DNA of 64,000 nucleotides, taken from Moraxellaceae bacterium (GTDB taxonomy: Bacteria > Pseudomonadota > Gammaproteobacteria > Pseudomonadales > Moraxellaceae). Location of the stretch: positions 1-64,000 of the forward strand of contig JAJUIK010000005.1 in the NCBI GenBank assembly GCA_029267635.1. The letters run 5' to 3'. A program made the translations under genes and the position numbers. Within the stretch, counting starts at the first letter, position 1; each line of letters starts with the position of its first letter. The notes under the pieces were generated by a model. That model was given only the letters and a program-made list of their open reading frames with translations. It was not told the origin of the DNA and searched no databases. This document shows, piece after piece, positions 16,512 to 25,072 of this stretch.

Positions 16512-17294
16512 ATGGTTTATAAATTGCTGTTGACGCTTGGTACATTTGTCAGCTTATTCGTCACCGGTTGTGTAAGTACCACTCAGATGGGTGCAAGCGC
16601 AGAGCGTAAACAGTTACTGTTGGTGCCCCAATCGGTTCTGGAAAACTCGGCGAATGCCCGATATGAAAAATATGAACAGGAAGCCAAAGCCAAGCATACT
16701 TATATTAGTAATGCTCGCCTGACTGAAATTATGCAAACTCTCATTCCTCATGCTGAAAGTATGATGAGCAAGGAGCGCAAAATTCACTGGAAAATTAGTG
16801 CAAATTTAAACAATTACCCGAATGCAGTTTCTGTTGCCAGCGGCCAGATCGTGGTGAGTACAGCATTTATTATTGGTCCGACCTTCACTGATGATGAATT
16901 GGCGACGCTGGTTGCACATGAAATGGCGCATATTGTGCGTCAGCATGGTCGTGAAAAAGCTTCTATTTTAAATTTAGGCCTATTTACTGCACATAACCGC
17001 AGCCTCGAATTAGAAGCCGATCAGTTGGGGCTGGAAATTATGGCCCGCGCCGGCTATAACCCGGATGCTGCGATCAGCTTTTGGGAAAAAACCGATCTAT
17101 TGCTGAAGCGAACTGAGGCTTTGCTGCAAAAATCAGGTTCATCTCAAAAAATGCCGTCTTTACTGGTTTCACACCCACAACATGAAGAGCGTATGCGGCA
17201 GATCCAAAAACATGTGCTGATGATGAAAGCATTGCAGCAATCACTCAATATCAGAAATCTGTCTGCTCCGACAACCGGATTGACTGTACTGTAG
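16512..17294 (+). CDS. M48 family metallopeptidase, lipoprotein
   Basis: A 260-residue protein. The N-terminus is a lipoprotein signal with lipobox VTGC, lipidated Cys20. The zinc motif is HEMAH (LVAHEMAHIVRQHG) with the third ligand glutamate expected in LELEADQLGLEI, so the catalytic site is complete. M48 lipoproteins related to BepA and LoiP act at the outer membrane in protein quality control. The first 16 residues form the membrane signal and the rest is periplasmic. A paralogue lies at 39054. AGGAAA sits 7 bases before the ATG, next to an inverted repeat. Confidence 0.88.
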   Translation: MVYKLLLTLGTFVSLFVTGCVSTTQMGASAERKQLLLVPQSVLENSANARYEKYEQEAKAKHTYISNARLTEIMQTLIPHAESMMSKERKIHWKISANLNNYPNAVSVASGQIVVSTAFIIGPTFTDDELATLVAHEMAHIVRQHGREKASILNLGLFTAHNRSLELEADQLGLEIMARAGYNPDAAISFWEKTDLLLKRTEALLQKSGSSQKMPSLLVSHPQHEERMRQIQKHVLMMKALQQSLNIRNLSAPTTGLTVL

Positions 17295-17297
17295 CAA

Positions 17298-17627
17298 TCA
17301 GCTCGCCATTTTTCGGCATTCAGCGGCACACTGCTGACAAAACTGTGCACATTGTTGGCAATGCTCAGCTTGATGTTTCACGCATTCTTCAGCACAGTTA
17401 TCACACATTTGTGCACAGAGACTACAGATTTCTGCACTAAAAGGGGAATTCCTTTGCTCAGCATGTGCACAGAGCTTACAGATTTCTGCACAGTCCAGGC
17501 ATCGCTTGATACATTCTCGCATCATTTCTACTGAATCTTCATTTAAACAGGCGCTAGCACATGTAGTGCAGGCCAAAGAGCAGTTCATACAGGCTTTCGC
17601 GCATTCTGAAAAGTGAATAGCATTCAT
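17298..17627 (-). CDS. Four-helix bundle copper-storage protein (Csp/DUF326 type)
   Basis: A 109-residue protein with 21 cysteines, most as CxxC or CxxxC on helix faces, such as CAKACMNCSLACTTC. This is the pattern of Csp copper-storage proteins, where a four-helix bundle lined with cysteines binds many Cu(I) ions. No signal peptide is present, so it is the cytosolic Csp3-like class. Good ribosome binding site (AAGGAAA). It ends 4 bases from the convergent M48 stop. No copper regulator or efflux gene is adjacent and no CueR-type operator was seen. Confidence 0.88.
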   Translation of the reverse strand: MNAIHFSECAKACMNCSLACTTCASACLNEDSVEMMRECIKRCLDCAEICKLCAHAEQRNSPFSAEICSLCAQMCDNCAEECVKHQAEHCQQCAQFCQQCAAECRKMAS

Positions 17628-17948
17628 ATTATTTTCCTTTTGTAACTATAAGGATTGATGTTCTTGGTTCTATAAACTAATGAGAAAAAGAGAAACAGAA
17701 AAGTCCTGTTGCGTGATGAAAAGTAAGCAATGTGAGCCTGCTTAACTTTCTTGCAAACAATGTAAAAACTCTACAAGGCTAAAATTTGTCATCAATATGC
17801 ATTGTTCAAGTTTAATAGGGGGCCGGTAGGGCAGAGTGATTGGTGATCAGGATCTGCTGCATTTTTCCTATATACCGTGACAAAAAACTTTTCGAACTCA
17901 AAATAGGCAAGCGTAGTATGAAATATTAAAAAACGAGAGATGATGAAG
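17628..17948. other. Intergenic region between divergent csp and SRAP genes
   Basis: About 320 bases holding the two divergent promoters. No gene, strong hairpin or recognisable operator was found. In particular I see no copper-responsive dyad and no clear damage-response site. Confidence 0.5.
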
Positions 17949-18569
17949 ATGTGCGCCAATTATCGACCTATTGCTCCGCATCGCGCCTATTTGCTGCATT
18001 TTCCTGAACCCAAGGATTTATTTTTTAAAGATGATTTATATCCCTTAAGTGATGGCCCTTTGATCTTTGCCGGTACTCAAGGTGTGGAGTGGAGGTCGGT
18101 CAAGTTCGGTATGATTCCGCCATGGGCTAAAGACTTAAAGATTGGCCGTAGAACCTACAATGCCCGTACGGAAACAGTGCATGAAAAGCCCAGTTTTCGC
18201 CATGCATGGTATCACAGTCAGTTTGCCCTGATTCCTGTTGAAACCATTTATGAGCCGCGGTATATCGAGGGTAAAGCACAACGCTGGGGAGTCTATCGTC
18301 AGGATGGTTTGCCTTTTACGGTCGCGGCCATCTATGAAAATGCCATCATTCAGGGCGAACAAATCTGTTCTATGTCCATGTTGACCATCAATTCAGCACA
18401 GCATTCACTAATGAAACAGTTTCATAAGCCCGGAGAGGAGAAACGTTCGATTGTGGTGATTCCTGAGCAGGATCGCGAAGAATGGTTACATTGCCACTTT
18501 GATGAGGCTGCCCATTTTTTTCGCAATTTTAATCCGCAAGAATTTACCTGCTCGCACATGCCGCGCTGA
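17949..18569 (+). CDS. SOS response-associated peptidase (SRAP/YedK/HMCES family)
   Basis: A 206-residue protein. SRAP proteins use the N-terminal Cys2 to form a thiazolidine crosslink with abasic sites in single-stranded DNA, so the initiator methionine must directly precede cysteine. The ATG at 17949 gives MCANYRP; the ATGs at 17940 and 17943 would add residues before it and are rejected. NARTETV and the later FHKPGEEKRSIVVI segment with a histidine match the family active site; the usual FYEW motif is IYEPRY here. GAGAG lies upstream. The conserved cysteine, asparagine, glutamate and histidine suggest an active protein. Confidence 0.9.
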   Translation: MCANYRPIAPHRAYLLHFPEPKDLFFKDDLYPLSDGPLIFAGTQGVEWRSVKFGMIPPWAKDLKIGRRTYNARTETVHEKPSFRHAWYHSQFALIPVETIYEPRYIEGKAQRWGVYRQDGLPFTVAAIYENAIIQGEQICSMSMLTINSAQHSLMKQFHKPGEEKRSIVVIPEQDREEWLHCHFDEAAHFFRNFNPQEFTCSHMPR

Positions 18570-18988
18570 AGATCGCATAAATTCTTATTGTTCTACGAAT
18601 GGTTACTCGCTCAATGGTTACTTTTAAGAATATCCTGCCCATCAAAATAAACGGATCACTGGTTTGTCTGCATCTCTGTGTATCAATCTCTTGAGCTGGA
18701 AGGATCGGATTTTTCCAAATGATCTATAAGAGAAGTGAATTCTGGCATTTTCTTTTATGGTAATTTGAGTGAAGATATTCTCAAAACATTTTATTTTGTG
18801 TGAAAATTAACATTTAAATAGTGTTGAATGTGATGAGCTATACAGATTAATATGTGTACACATTTATTTACATAACGTGAGTTTGATCTTGAATTTTTAA
18901 GTCAGATTTATAGCTTTTTTAACCATGCATACTCCCGTATACAATAGATCAGGCTGATAACGTAGCTGTAATAGAGTTAAATTCGTCC
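18570..18988. other. Intergenic region upstream of the membrane diguanylate cyclase
   Basis: About 420 bases without a gene. The one clear feature is a 12-bp perfect palindrome ATGTGTACACAT at 18852-18863, about 125 bases before the cyclase start, which could be an operator. No confident promoter was assigned. Confidence 0.5.
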
Positions 18989-20560
18989 ATGGTTATGTTG
19001 CTAAAGCAATTGATAAAGTCTCGTCGTCTGCATCTCAGAACACTGATTCTATTCCTGTCAGTTTTTAGTATGTCGAGCCTGTTTTTGATTTCCTTGGGCG
19101 CCAATTACTATATTCAACGTCATGAACTTGTTGAAAATTCGCTTGAAGTCAACCTGGAGTATGCGGCCAAAGTTGCGCAAGGCGTGGACCAGCAGTTAAA
19201 GAATACCTTGATGGAATTGTCCTATAGTGCCTCCGTGCTGGGTCAAACCTTTGATCAGGCTGAAGTCACTCGGGCTGAGGTAAATCGTCTTAAAAATCAG
19301 TCCGACCATTTTAATAGTGTCGTGCTTGCGGATTCTCAGGGAGAGATCCTGAAATTTGCACCTGCAGAGCTTGTTAGCGATGGTATCAATACCACTTTGG
19401 GGGTTCGTGAATCCATAAAACGGAAACAAACCTATATCTCACCCCCTTATCATTCTTCCACCAACAATATGATTGTTTTTGTGTCACAGCCCATTTTTGA
19501 TCAAAATCATCAGTACCTGGGCCTGATTGGCGGAGCGATTTATTTAAAGAAAGAAAATAGTATCAGTGAGCTGCTCAGCAGCCATTATGGTTATATCAAC
19601 CATTATATGTATGTCCTGGACCCGTCCAATAAAATCATCTTTCATCCGGATTCGAGCCAAATCGGTCGGAAGATTGAAAATAATGCTGATTTGGCATTTA
19701 TGGAGCAAATGAAATCCGGAAAAATGCGTCTGACCACTCATCAAGGTGTGGACAGTCTGGCTGGCTTTGCACCTATCCCGACCACAGGATGGACCGTGAT
19801 TTCTCAGCAGCCCACGTATGTGGTATTAGAACAGGCACGTCACATCGTTTATAAATTCAGTTTGGCCATCATCTTTTTTTATCTGCTGGTTTTTTTCATT
19901 TTTTGGTGGATTTCCCGCTGGATTTCTTCACCACTTCATCAGTTGGCAAAGATTGCCGGTTCTCTGCATACTCCGGACATCACCCATAAAATTCACAGTG
20001 TAGAACCTTGGTATTATGAGGTACACAAGTTTAAGCTGTCGTTGTTACTCAGTGCACAAAACTTTAGTGAAAGAATTTCCGAGTTGAAGCATCACGTGAA
20101 TACTGATCCACTGACCGGTTTCTATAATCGACGGGGAATGGATATTTTTATCCAGGATTTTATGGATACCCAGACGATGTTTTCAGTGATCGCGATTGAT
20201 ATTGATTTTTTTAAAAGAATTAATGATACCTATGGGCATGATCGCGGCGATCAGGTGTTAAGAAAAGTGGCGGAATATATCCAGAAAAACTTTCGCGATG
20301 AAGATGTGTGTTGCCGAACAGGAGGCGAGGAATTCATTGTTCTGGCCGCCGGAACAGATAAAGAGCAGGGCTATGCCAGTGCAGAGCGTCTCAGACGCAA
20401 GCTGGAAATGACGCTGATTGATAGTATTGGTCCGGTCACGGTCTCTATTGGAATTGCGCATTGGCCGACTACTTCAAGCAATATTCAAGCGGTATTTAAA
20501 AAAGCCGATGATAAGTTATATCAAGCCAAAATCAGTGGACGTAACTGTATTCGCTATTAA
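18989..20560 (+). CDS. Membrane diguanylate cyclase with periplasmic dCache-type sensor
   Basis: A 523-residue protein. TM1 is about 17-40, followed by a periplasmic dCache-like domain (41-285), TM2 about 290-312, a linker, and a GGDEF domain (about 368-523). The active-site motif is GGEEF (445-449), a functional variant. RDED at 436-439 sits five residues before it, which is the RxxD product-inhibition site. The substrate-binding DIDFFKRINDTYGHDRGD is intact, so it should make cyclic-di-GMP from two GTP. The periplasmic ligand is unknown. It converges on the phosphodiesterase gene at 20590 with a 29-bp gap. The start at 18989 has a weak ribosome binding site. Confidence 0.9.
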   Translation: MVMLLKQLIKSRRLHLRTLILFLSVFSMSSLFLISLGANYYIQRHELVENSLEVNLEYAAKVAQGVDQQLKNTLMELSYSASVLGQTFDQAEVTRAEVNRLKNQSDHFNSVVLADSQGEILKFAPAELVSDGINTTLGVRESIKRKQTYISPPYHSSTNNMIVFVSQPIFDQNHQYLGLIGGAIYLKKENSISELLSSHYGYINHYMYVLDPSNKIIFHPDSSQIGRKIENNADLAFMEQMKSGKMRLTTHQGVDSLAGFAPIPTTGWTVISQQPTYVVLEQARHIVYKFSLAIIFFYLLVFFIFWWISRWISSPLHQLAKIAGSLHTPDITHKIHSVEPWYYEVHKFKLSLLLSAQNFSERISELKHHVNTDPLTGFYNRRGMDIFIQDFMDTQTMFSVIAIDIDFFKRINDTYGHDRGDQVLRKVAEYIQKNFRDEDVCCRTGGEEFIVLAAGTDKEQGYASAERLRRKLEMTLIDSIGPVTVSIGIAHWPTTSSNIQAVFKKADDKLYQAKISGRNCIRY

Positions 20561-20589
20561 GCTGGAGCTTGGCTGTAGCTGTAAAATGG

Positions 20590-23145
20590 TTAAGCATAAG
20601 CCGTTTTTAAATCAGCTAAGGGTGCTGCAGCTGCATAATAATAACCTTGTAGCGCATCACAGCCTTTCTGCTTGAGAAAATTGGCCTGAGCTTCGGTTTC
20701 TACCCCTTCTGCAACCACTTCCAGTCCGATGGTATGCGCCATGGTAATCATTGCATCCACGATGGCTGCATCCTGATCATGCTGCGGCAGATATTCAATA
20801 AAGCTGCGATCCAGTTTGATCTGGTCCACCGGTAAACGGCGTAAATAACTTAAACTTGAATAGCCTGTACCAAAATCATCAATTGCCACCTGAACACCTA
20901 AAGCACGAACCGAATGTAAAATTTCGATTGAGCGATCGGCACCCGTGATCAGCATGCCTTCAGTCACTTCGATTTTCAGTAATTCCGGTGCCAGTTGACT
21001 GTTTTGCAGTGTCTGTTGCAGCTCCGCGAGGAAACCGGTTCGACGGAATTGTAAAGGAGAAATATTTACCGCCACGCTGAGCGGATCAGTGTGATGGTTG
21101 TTCCAGTACACGATATCCAGACAGGCCTGCTGTAATACCCATTGACCGATGGCTACAATCTGACCGGTTCTTTCAGCGACTGGAATAAAGACCGCGGGTG
21201 AGATCAGGCCCCGTTCAGGATGCTGCCAGCGTAATAACGCTTCGACACTTTTGACTTGCCCGCTGCGAGAGTCCACGATGGGTTGATAAAACAGTTTAAA
21301 TTGTTGTGCTTCGAGCGCCTGCATTAATTCATGACGTAAATCGACATAGCCCATTTCGGATATCGTTGCAGAACTCACTGCAGGCCAATGCCAGGTATTG
21401 CGGCCTTGTCTTTTCGCTTCACTCACGGCCTGTAAGGCTTGATGTAATATTTCTCGAGATTGAGTAACTTCAGGGTGATCTGCTGCAATTCCGATACTGG
21501 CACTAATATGGATGTTGTGACCCTCAATATTAAACGGCAGGGATAACAGCTTGAGAATGGACTCAGCCACTAATGTCACTTCTTCTTGATCATGACGCTT
21601 ATTTAACAGCATGACAAATTCATCCCCGGTAAAACGGGACAAAATATCTCCGGCTTGCAGTATTTCCTGTAAGCGGGTAGCGACGGTTTGAATTAGCTGA
21701 TCACCGACTACATGCCCTAAACTCTCATTTAATGGATGAAAATCATCCAGATCGATATAGAGAATGGCTAAGGGCTGCAGACTGCCATGTTGTATTTCAA
21801 AGTCGAGATCTAACAGTTCTTCAAAGGTTTGCCGGTTGACCAGGTTGGTCAGGCTATCGTGTGTGCGTTGGTGAATGATATAGGCTTCATCTGCCTGTTG
21901 CTGGGTAATATCCTGCTGAATACCAATAAAATGCGTGCATTTTCCCTGTTCATCCAGAATAGGTCCCAAGATCAGCTGATTCCAGAACCAACGGCCATCT
22001 TTACGATAATTCTTTAAGGTCAGCTTGATTTCATGCTGTTCTTCGATCGCCTGTTTCATCGCCTGAATCATTACTGGATCAGTTTCTGGCCCTTGTAGAA
22101 AACGGCAATTTTTCCCCAGCACTTCATCTTCCGTGTAGCCTGTTAAAGTCAGGAATGCCGGGTTGACATAGACAATCGGCATATCAAAAGCAGTGGCATC
22201 TGAGATAACCGTACCATGCGGGCTGGCATCCACGCCACGCTTGAGCAGGCGTAGGTTTTCTTCAGCACGGCGGCGAATGCTGATATCCCGCGCGATACTG
22301 AATACACCAATGACCTGTTGATTTTGCATAATCGGTAGATAAGTTAAATCCAGCCAGTAACTTTTCCCCGCCGCATTATAAGCCCGTATTTCAAAATATT
22401 GTGCTGTGCCTTGCACGGCCTGCTCAAAAGCCGAGATCGTAATATCTTGAGATTCTGGATGTAAAAATTGCGAATAATGTAGACCCTGAATGTCCTCGAG
22501 AGCAAAACCTGTGATCGTTTTGGAGGTCAGATTCGCATCCAGGATATAGCCTTGCAGATCCAGTTCAAATACGGCATCGGGATGGTGTTGAAAGAAAGAA
22601 CTGTATTTTTCATTTATGGCCAGTCTTTGCTGGCGTTCATGCTGATGATCGATGGCCAGTGCAATCAAGGCTGCCGCACGACGTAGTAATTTGATATTTT
22701 CTTCAGTCGGATGTTTGGCATGGCGGTAATAGGTGCCAAAAGTTCCATACAGTACGCCTTGAGCATTCAGGACAGGCATAGACCAGCAAGCACCCAAATT
22801 TTCTTGCTGGATAAGATCTTGAAAAGGTGCCCAGTTAGGATCCGTGCTGAGATCTTCACAGATCACCAACTGACGACTAAATGCAGCAGCGCCACATGAA
22901 CCGATATGCGGGCCTATTTCAAGATCTTTAAGCGCCTGTCGATATTGGCTGGAAAAATGTTGACCGCCACTGATCAGGTTCAGAGTATGGGCTGACTCTG
23001 AGTACAACATAATAGAAACTATCGCATCGGGAATACGGCTTTCCAACCACTCGGTTACGCTATGCAATATTACGTTCAGTTCCGTATGCTGCCCAATTAA
23101 ATTCACAATGTATTGGGTGTCGAGATCAGCAAACTTATTTGACAT
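20590..23145 (-). CDS. GAF-PAS-LOV-GGDEF-EAL protein, putative blue-light-regulated cyclic-di-GMP phosphodiesterase
   Basis: An 851-residue soluble protein: GAF (about 15-170), PAS (180-295), LOV (305-415), GGDEF (425-585) and EAL (600-845). The second PAS is a complete LOV domain: GKNCRFLQ (344-351) with adduct cysteine C347, plus N379 in NYRKDG, N389 in FWNQ and Q410 in GIQQD, all of the flavin-binding set. The cyclase motif is TGDEF, a variant. The EAL domain is intact (EALLRW, NISPLQF, EVTEG, DDFGTGYSS, KLDRSF), so hydrolysis of cyclic-di-GMP is expected. I infer light control from the motif; no experiment supports it here. Confidence 0.9.
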   Translation of the reverse strand: MSNKFADLDTQYIVNLIGQHTELNVILHSVTEWLESRIPDAIVSIMLYSESAHTLNLISGGQHFSSQYRQALKDLEIGPHIGSCGAAAFSRQLVICEDLSTDPNWAPFQDLIQQENLGACWSMPVLNAQGVLYGTFGTYYRHAKHPTEENIKLLRRAAALIALAIDHQHERQQRLAINEKYSSFFQHHPDAVFELDLQGYILDANLTSKTITGFALEDIQGLHYSQFLHPESQDITISAFEQAVQGTAQYFEIRAYNAAGKSYWLDLTYLPIMQNQQVIGVFSIARDISIRRRAEENLRLLKRGVDASPHGTVISDATAFDMPIVYVNPAFLTLTGYTEDEVLGKNCRFLQGPETDPVMIQAMKQAIEEQHEIKLTLKNYRKDGRWFWNQLILGPILDEQGKCTHFIGIQQDITQQQADEAYIIHQRTHDSLTNLVNRQTFEELLDLDFEIQHGSLQPLAILYIDLDDFHPLNESLGHVVGDQLIQTVATRLQEILQAGDILSRFTGDEFVMLLNKRHDQEEVTLVAESILKLLSLPFNIEGHNIHISASIGIAADHPEVTQSREILHQALQAVSEAKRQGRNTWHWPAVSSATISEMGYVDLRHELMQALEAQQFKLFYQPIVDSRSGQVKSVEALLRWQHPERGLISPAVFIPVAERTGQIVAIGQWVLQQACLDIVYWNNHHTDPLSVAVNISPLQFRRTGFLAELQQTLQNSQLAPELLKIEVTEGMLITGADRSIEILHSVRALGVQVAIDDFGTGYSSLSYLRRLPVDQIKLDRSFIEYLPQHDQDAAIVDAMITMAHTIGLEVVAEGVETEAQANFLKQKGCDALQGYYYAAAAPLADLKTAYA

Positions 23146-23684
23146 AGAGCATCCTTTATCTTTTTGCTATGTTGGACTCATGTGTTACATCAAAATGGCT
23201 ACAGTTCACTCATTTTTATATAACAATATCATAAACTAAATTAAAATATCCTAAAATAAAGATGTGACAAAATTCACGTAATAACTGTTTTATATAAATC
23301 TTTAATATGTCATTTTCTGTTAGTGCTCAAGTATTCCGAATTAAGGCTGCTCATTTTAGATCGCATCTTTTAGCTTAGATTAGCGGTATTAACGGTAATG
23401 GATAAGGTTTATATAAATTATCTGTATTTTTCGCATGGCTTTAAGAAAAACGAAGATTTGACTGTGTTGATATGTATCTGAATCAGCCAGCTGTCGTTGT
23501 TTGATTGCTTGATCAGGACAAATGGTATAACTCTATTGAGGGTGACGAACATCCTGGCATTTAAAAGTCTGCACAGCATAGAGCATATATAAGAAATAAT
23601 AAGACAAGTCCAAACTATCTATATCGCTCGCGTTGTGTGTTTATACATGGCTGAAAGATGCTGTCTGATTTAGGGAGAAAGGTG
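23146..23684. other. Intergenic region between the divergent LOV and DUF6448 genes
   Basis: About 540 AT-rich bases. It must contain promoters for both divergent neighbours, but I could not fix any. No open frame with a ribosome binding site, strong hairpin or repeat was found. Confidence 0.5.
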
Positions 23685-24290
23685 ATGCAACTTCAAAATA
23701 TTCGCAACATACTGATCACAATGACCACGTTTGTAATATTCCCGATCACAGCTTGGGCGCATTGTGATTCTTTGGATGGTCCGGTGGTGCAAGATGCACG
23801 AATCGCACTGCAAAAAGAAGATCCAACGCCGGTGCTCAAGTGGGTCAAAGCAGAAGATGAAAGTGAAATACGTGATATTTTTAAACAGACTATTGCGGTA
23901 CGTGGCAAGGGGGTGGATGCCCAGACACTGGCGGATCGCTATTTCTTTGAGACTTTGGTACGCATTCATCGCGCGGGTGAAGACGAGGGATTTACCGGTT
24001 TAAAGCCCGCTAGTCATGTGGATGCAGGGATTGTGGCAGCCGATCATGCGCTGCAATTGGGTTCAGCCAGACAGTTGGCACAACAGCTGTCCTTAGCTGT
24101 TGCTGAAGGCATACAAAAACGTTTTGCCGTTGTAGCCGAGCGAAAAAAGCAGGCTGCAGAGAGCGTGCAGGCCGGCCGTGAATATGTTGAAGCTTATGTG
24201 GATTACATTCACTTTGTCGAGCGTGTCAATCAGTTGACTTCACAAGGGGTTTCGCATCTGCATGCTAAGCCGGACAGACACGAGGAATAA
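23685..24290 (+). CDS. DUF6448 family secreted protein
   Basis: About 201 residues. A signal peptide (about 1-26, ending ITAWA) precedes HCDSLDGPVV, the conserved start of this family. The mature part is helical and acidic/basic, with several histidines and a histidine at the new N-terminus if cleaved as predicted. The function is unknown. GGGAG and AAAGG lie upstream of the ATG at 23685; the open frame begins at 23658 but the later start fits a normal signal peptide. Confidence 0.8.
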   Translation: MQLQNIRNILITMTTFVIFPITAWAHCDSLDGPVVQDARIALQKEDPTPVLKWVKAEDESEIRDIFKQTIAVRGKGVDAQTLADRYFFETLVRIHRAGEDEGFTGLKPASHVDAGIVAADHALQLGSARQLAQQLSLAVAEGIQKRFAVVAERKKQAAESVQAGREYVEAYVDYIHFVERVNQLTSQGVSHLHAKPDRHEE

Positions 24291-24491
24291 GTCATTGAAG
24301 TAAGCCTTATGTTAATTATGTGAATATTAAAAGCTAAGAGTCTTTATAGATCAGCTTCATATGATTTTCTTTCATTACATTGCACAAGTTTGTAACAGCT
24401 GCTGGCTAGGAATAATGCATGAGAGGGGTAGAGTAATAAGAGTCGTAATTAGGACGACATATCCCAAGTACAACAAAGGATGGATATGAAA

Positions 24492-24653
24492 ATGGCTAAT
24501 CAACAACAGAACCAACAAAATGACCAACAGCGTCAACAAAATCAACAGTCTGATCAGCAAAAGCAGCAACAACAGCAATCTGATCAGCAACGTCAGCAAA
24601 ATCAGCAAAATCAGCAGCAAGGTAATCAAAGCAAAAAACAGTGGGATCAGTAA
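24492..24653 (+). CDS. Small glutamine-rich peptide (53 residues)
   Basis: A short gene starting MANQQQNQQND and ending KKQWDQ. Thirty of 53 residues are glutamine and almost all the rest are N, S, D, K or R. There is no hydrophobic segment and no signal peptide. AAAGGATGG at 24476-24484 is a good ribosome binding site, and a strong terminator follows at 24673. These make a real short gene likely. Such hydrophilic, disordered peptides resemble hydrophilins, but no function is claimed. The opposite strand reads as an 84-residue leucine/isoleucine run, which is only the mirror of the CAA/CAG codons. Other ATGs at 24480 and 24486 are possible. Confidence 0.7.
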   Translation: MANQQQNQQNDQQRQQNQQSDQQKQQQQQSDQQRQQNQQNQQQGNQSKKQWDQ

Positions 24654-24672
24654 GTTTTGATTAAAAATGCAT

Positions 24673-24704
24673 GAAGCCCTAAAGTGATTTAGGGCTTCTT
24701 TTTT
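24673..24704 (+). terminator. Terminator after the glutamine-rich peptide gene
   Basis: Stem GAAGCCCTAAA (24673-24683) / TTTAGGGCTTC (24688-24698) with GTGA loop and a run of six Ts. Confidence 0.9.
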
Positions 24705-25072
24705 ATTCTGGTTATTGTACCTCTGAATAATTTATTACTATATCAACTTGAGCTGAATTTTCATTGACGCGATCTTGAAGTTTAAATGCTTACTGAATAT
24801 AGACGGGTTAGAAAAAAATAAAAAACTCCATTTCCTCTTTTATTGTATGTTCCTGAGAGATGAGTTTTATGGTTTTCTCTGTACATAATAAATAGAAGTT
24901 ACAAGGTTTAAAATTCCCAGAAAATTCTGTGTTTATTTTTATAGGTGATTCATATTGCTGCAATTGTAATTTTTTGATACTTTCGTCACACATATTCTAT
25001 GCTTTTTAAGTATGTGCATTTGCTCAATATTTTAAAAGATAATTTAAAGATGAACTTAATTGATGACCTGTG
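24705..25072. other. AT-rich intergenic region with no supported gene
   Basis: About 370 bases between the glutamine-rich gene terminator and the membrane-anchored protein at 25073. A 61-codon frame on the minus strand (24808-24993) exists but has no ribosome binding site and no recognisable product. No other structure was seen. Confidence 0.5.

Noticed and set aside
17628..17948. Copper-responsive or damage-response operator between csp and the SRAP gene
   Set aside because: No dyad matching a CueR-type or UmuDAb-type site could be read.
24375..24629. 84-codon minus-strand frame made almost wholly of leucine and isoleucine
   Set aside because: It is the complement of the CAA/CAG-rich small gene on the plus strand; there is no ribosome binding site and the composition is an artefact.
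24808..24993. 61-codon minus-strand frame in an AT-rich gap
   Set aside because: No ribosome binding site, no recognisable domain and AT-rich chance frames are common here. Kept only as a possibility.
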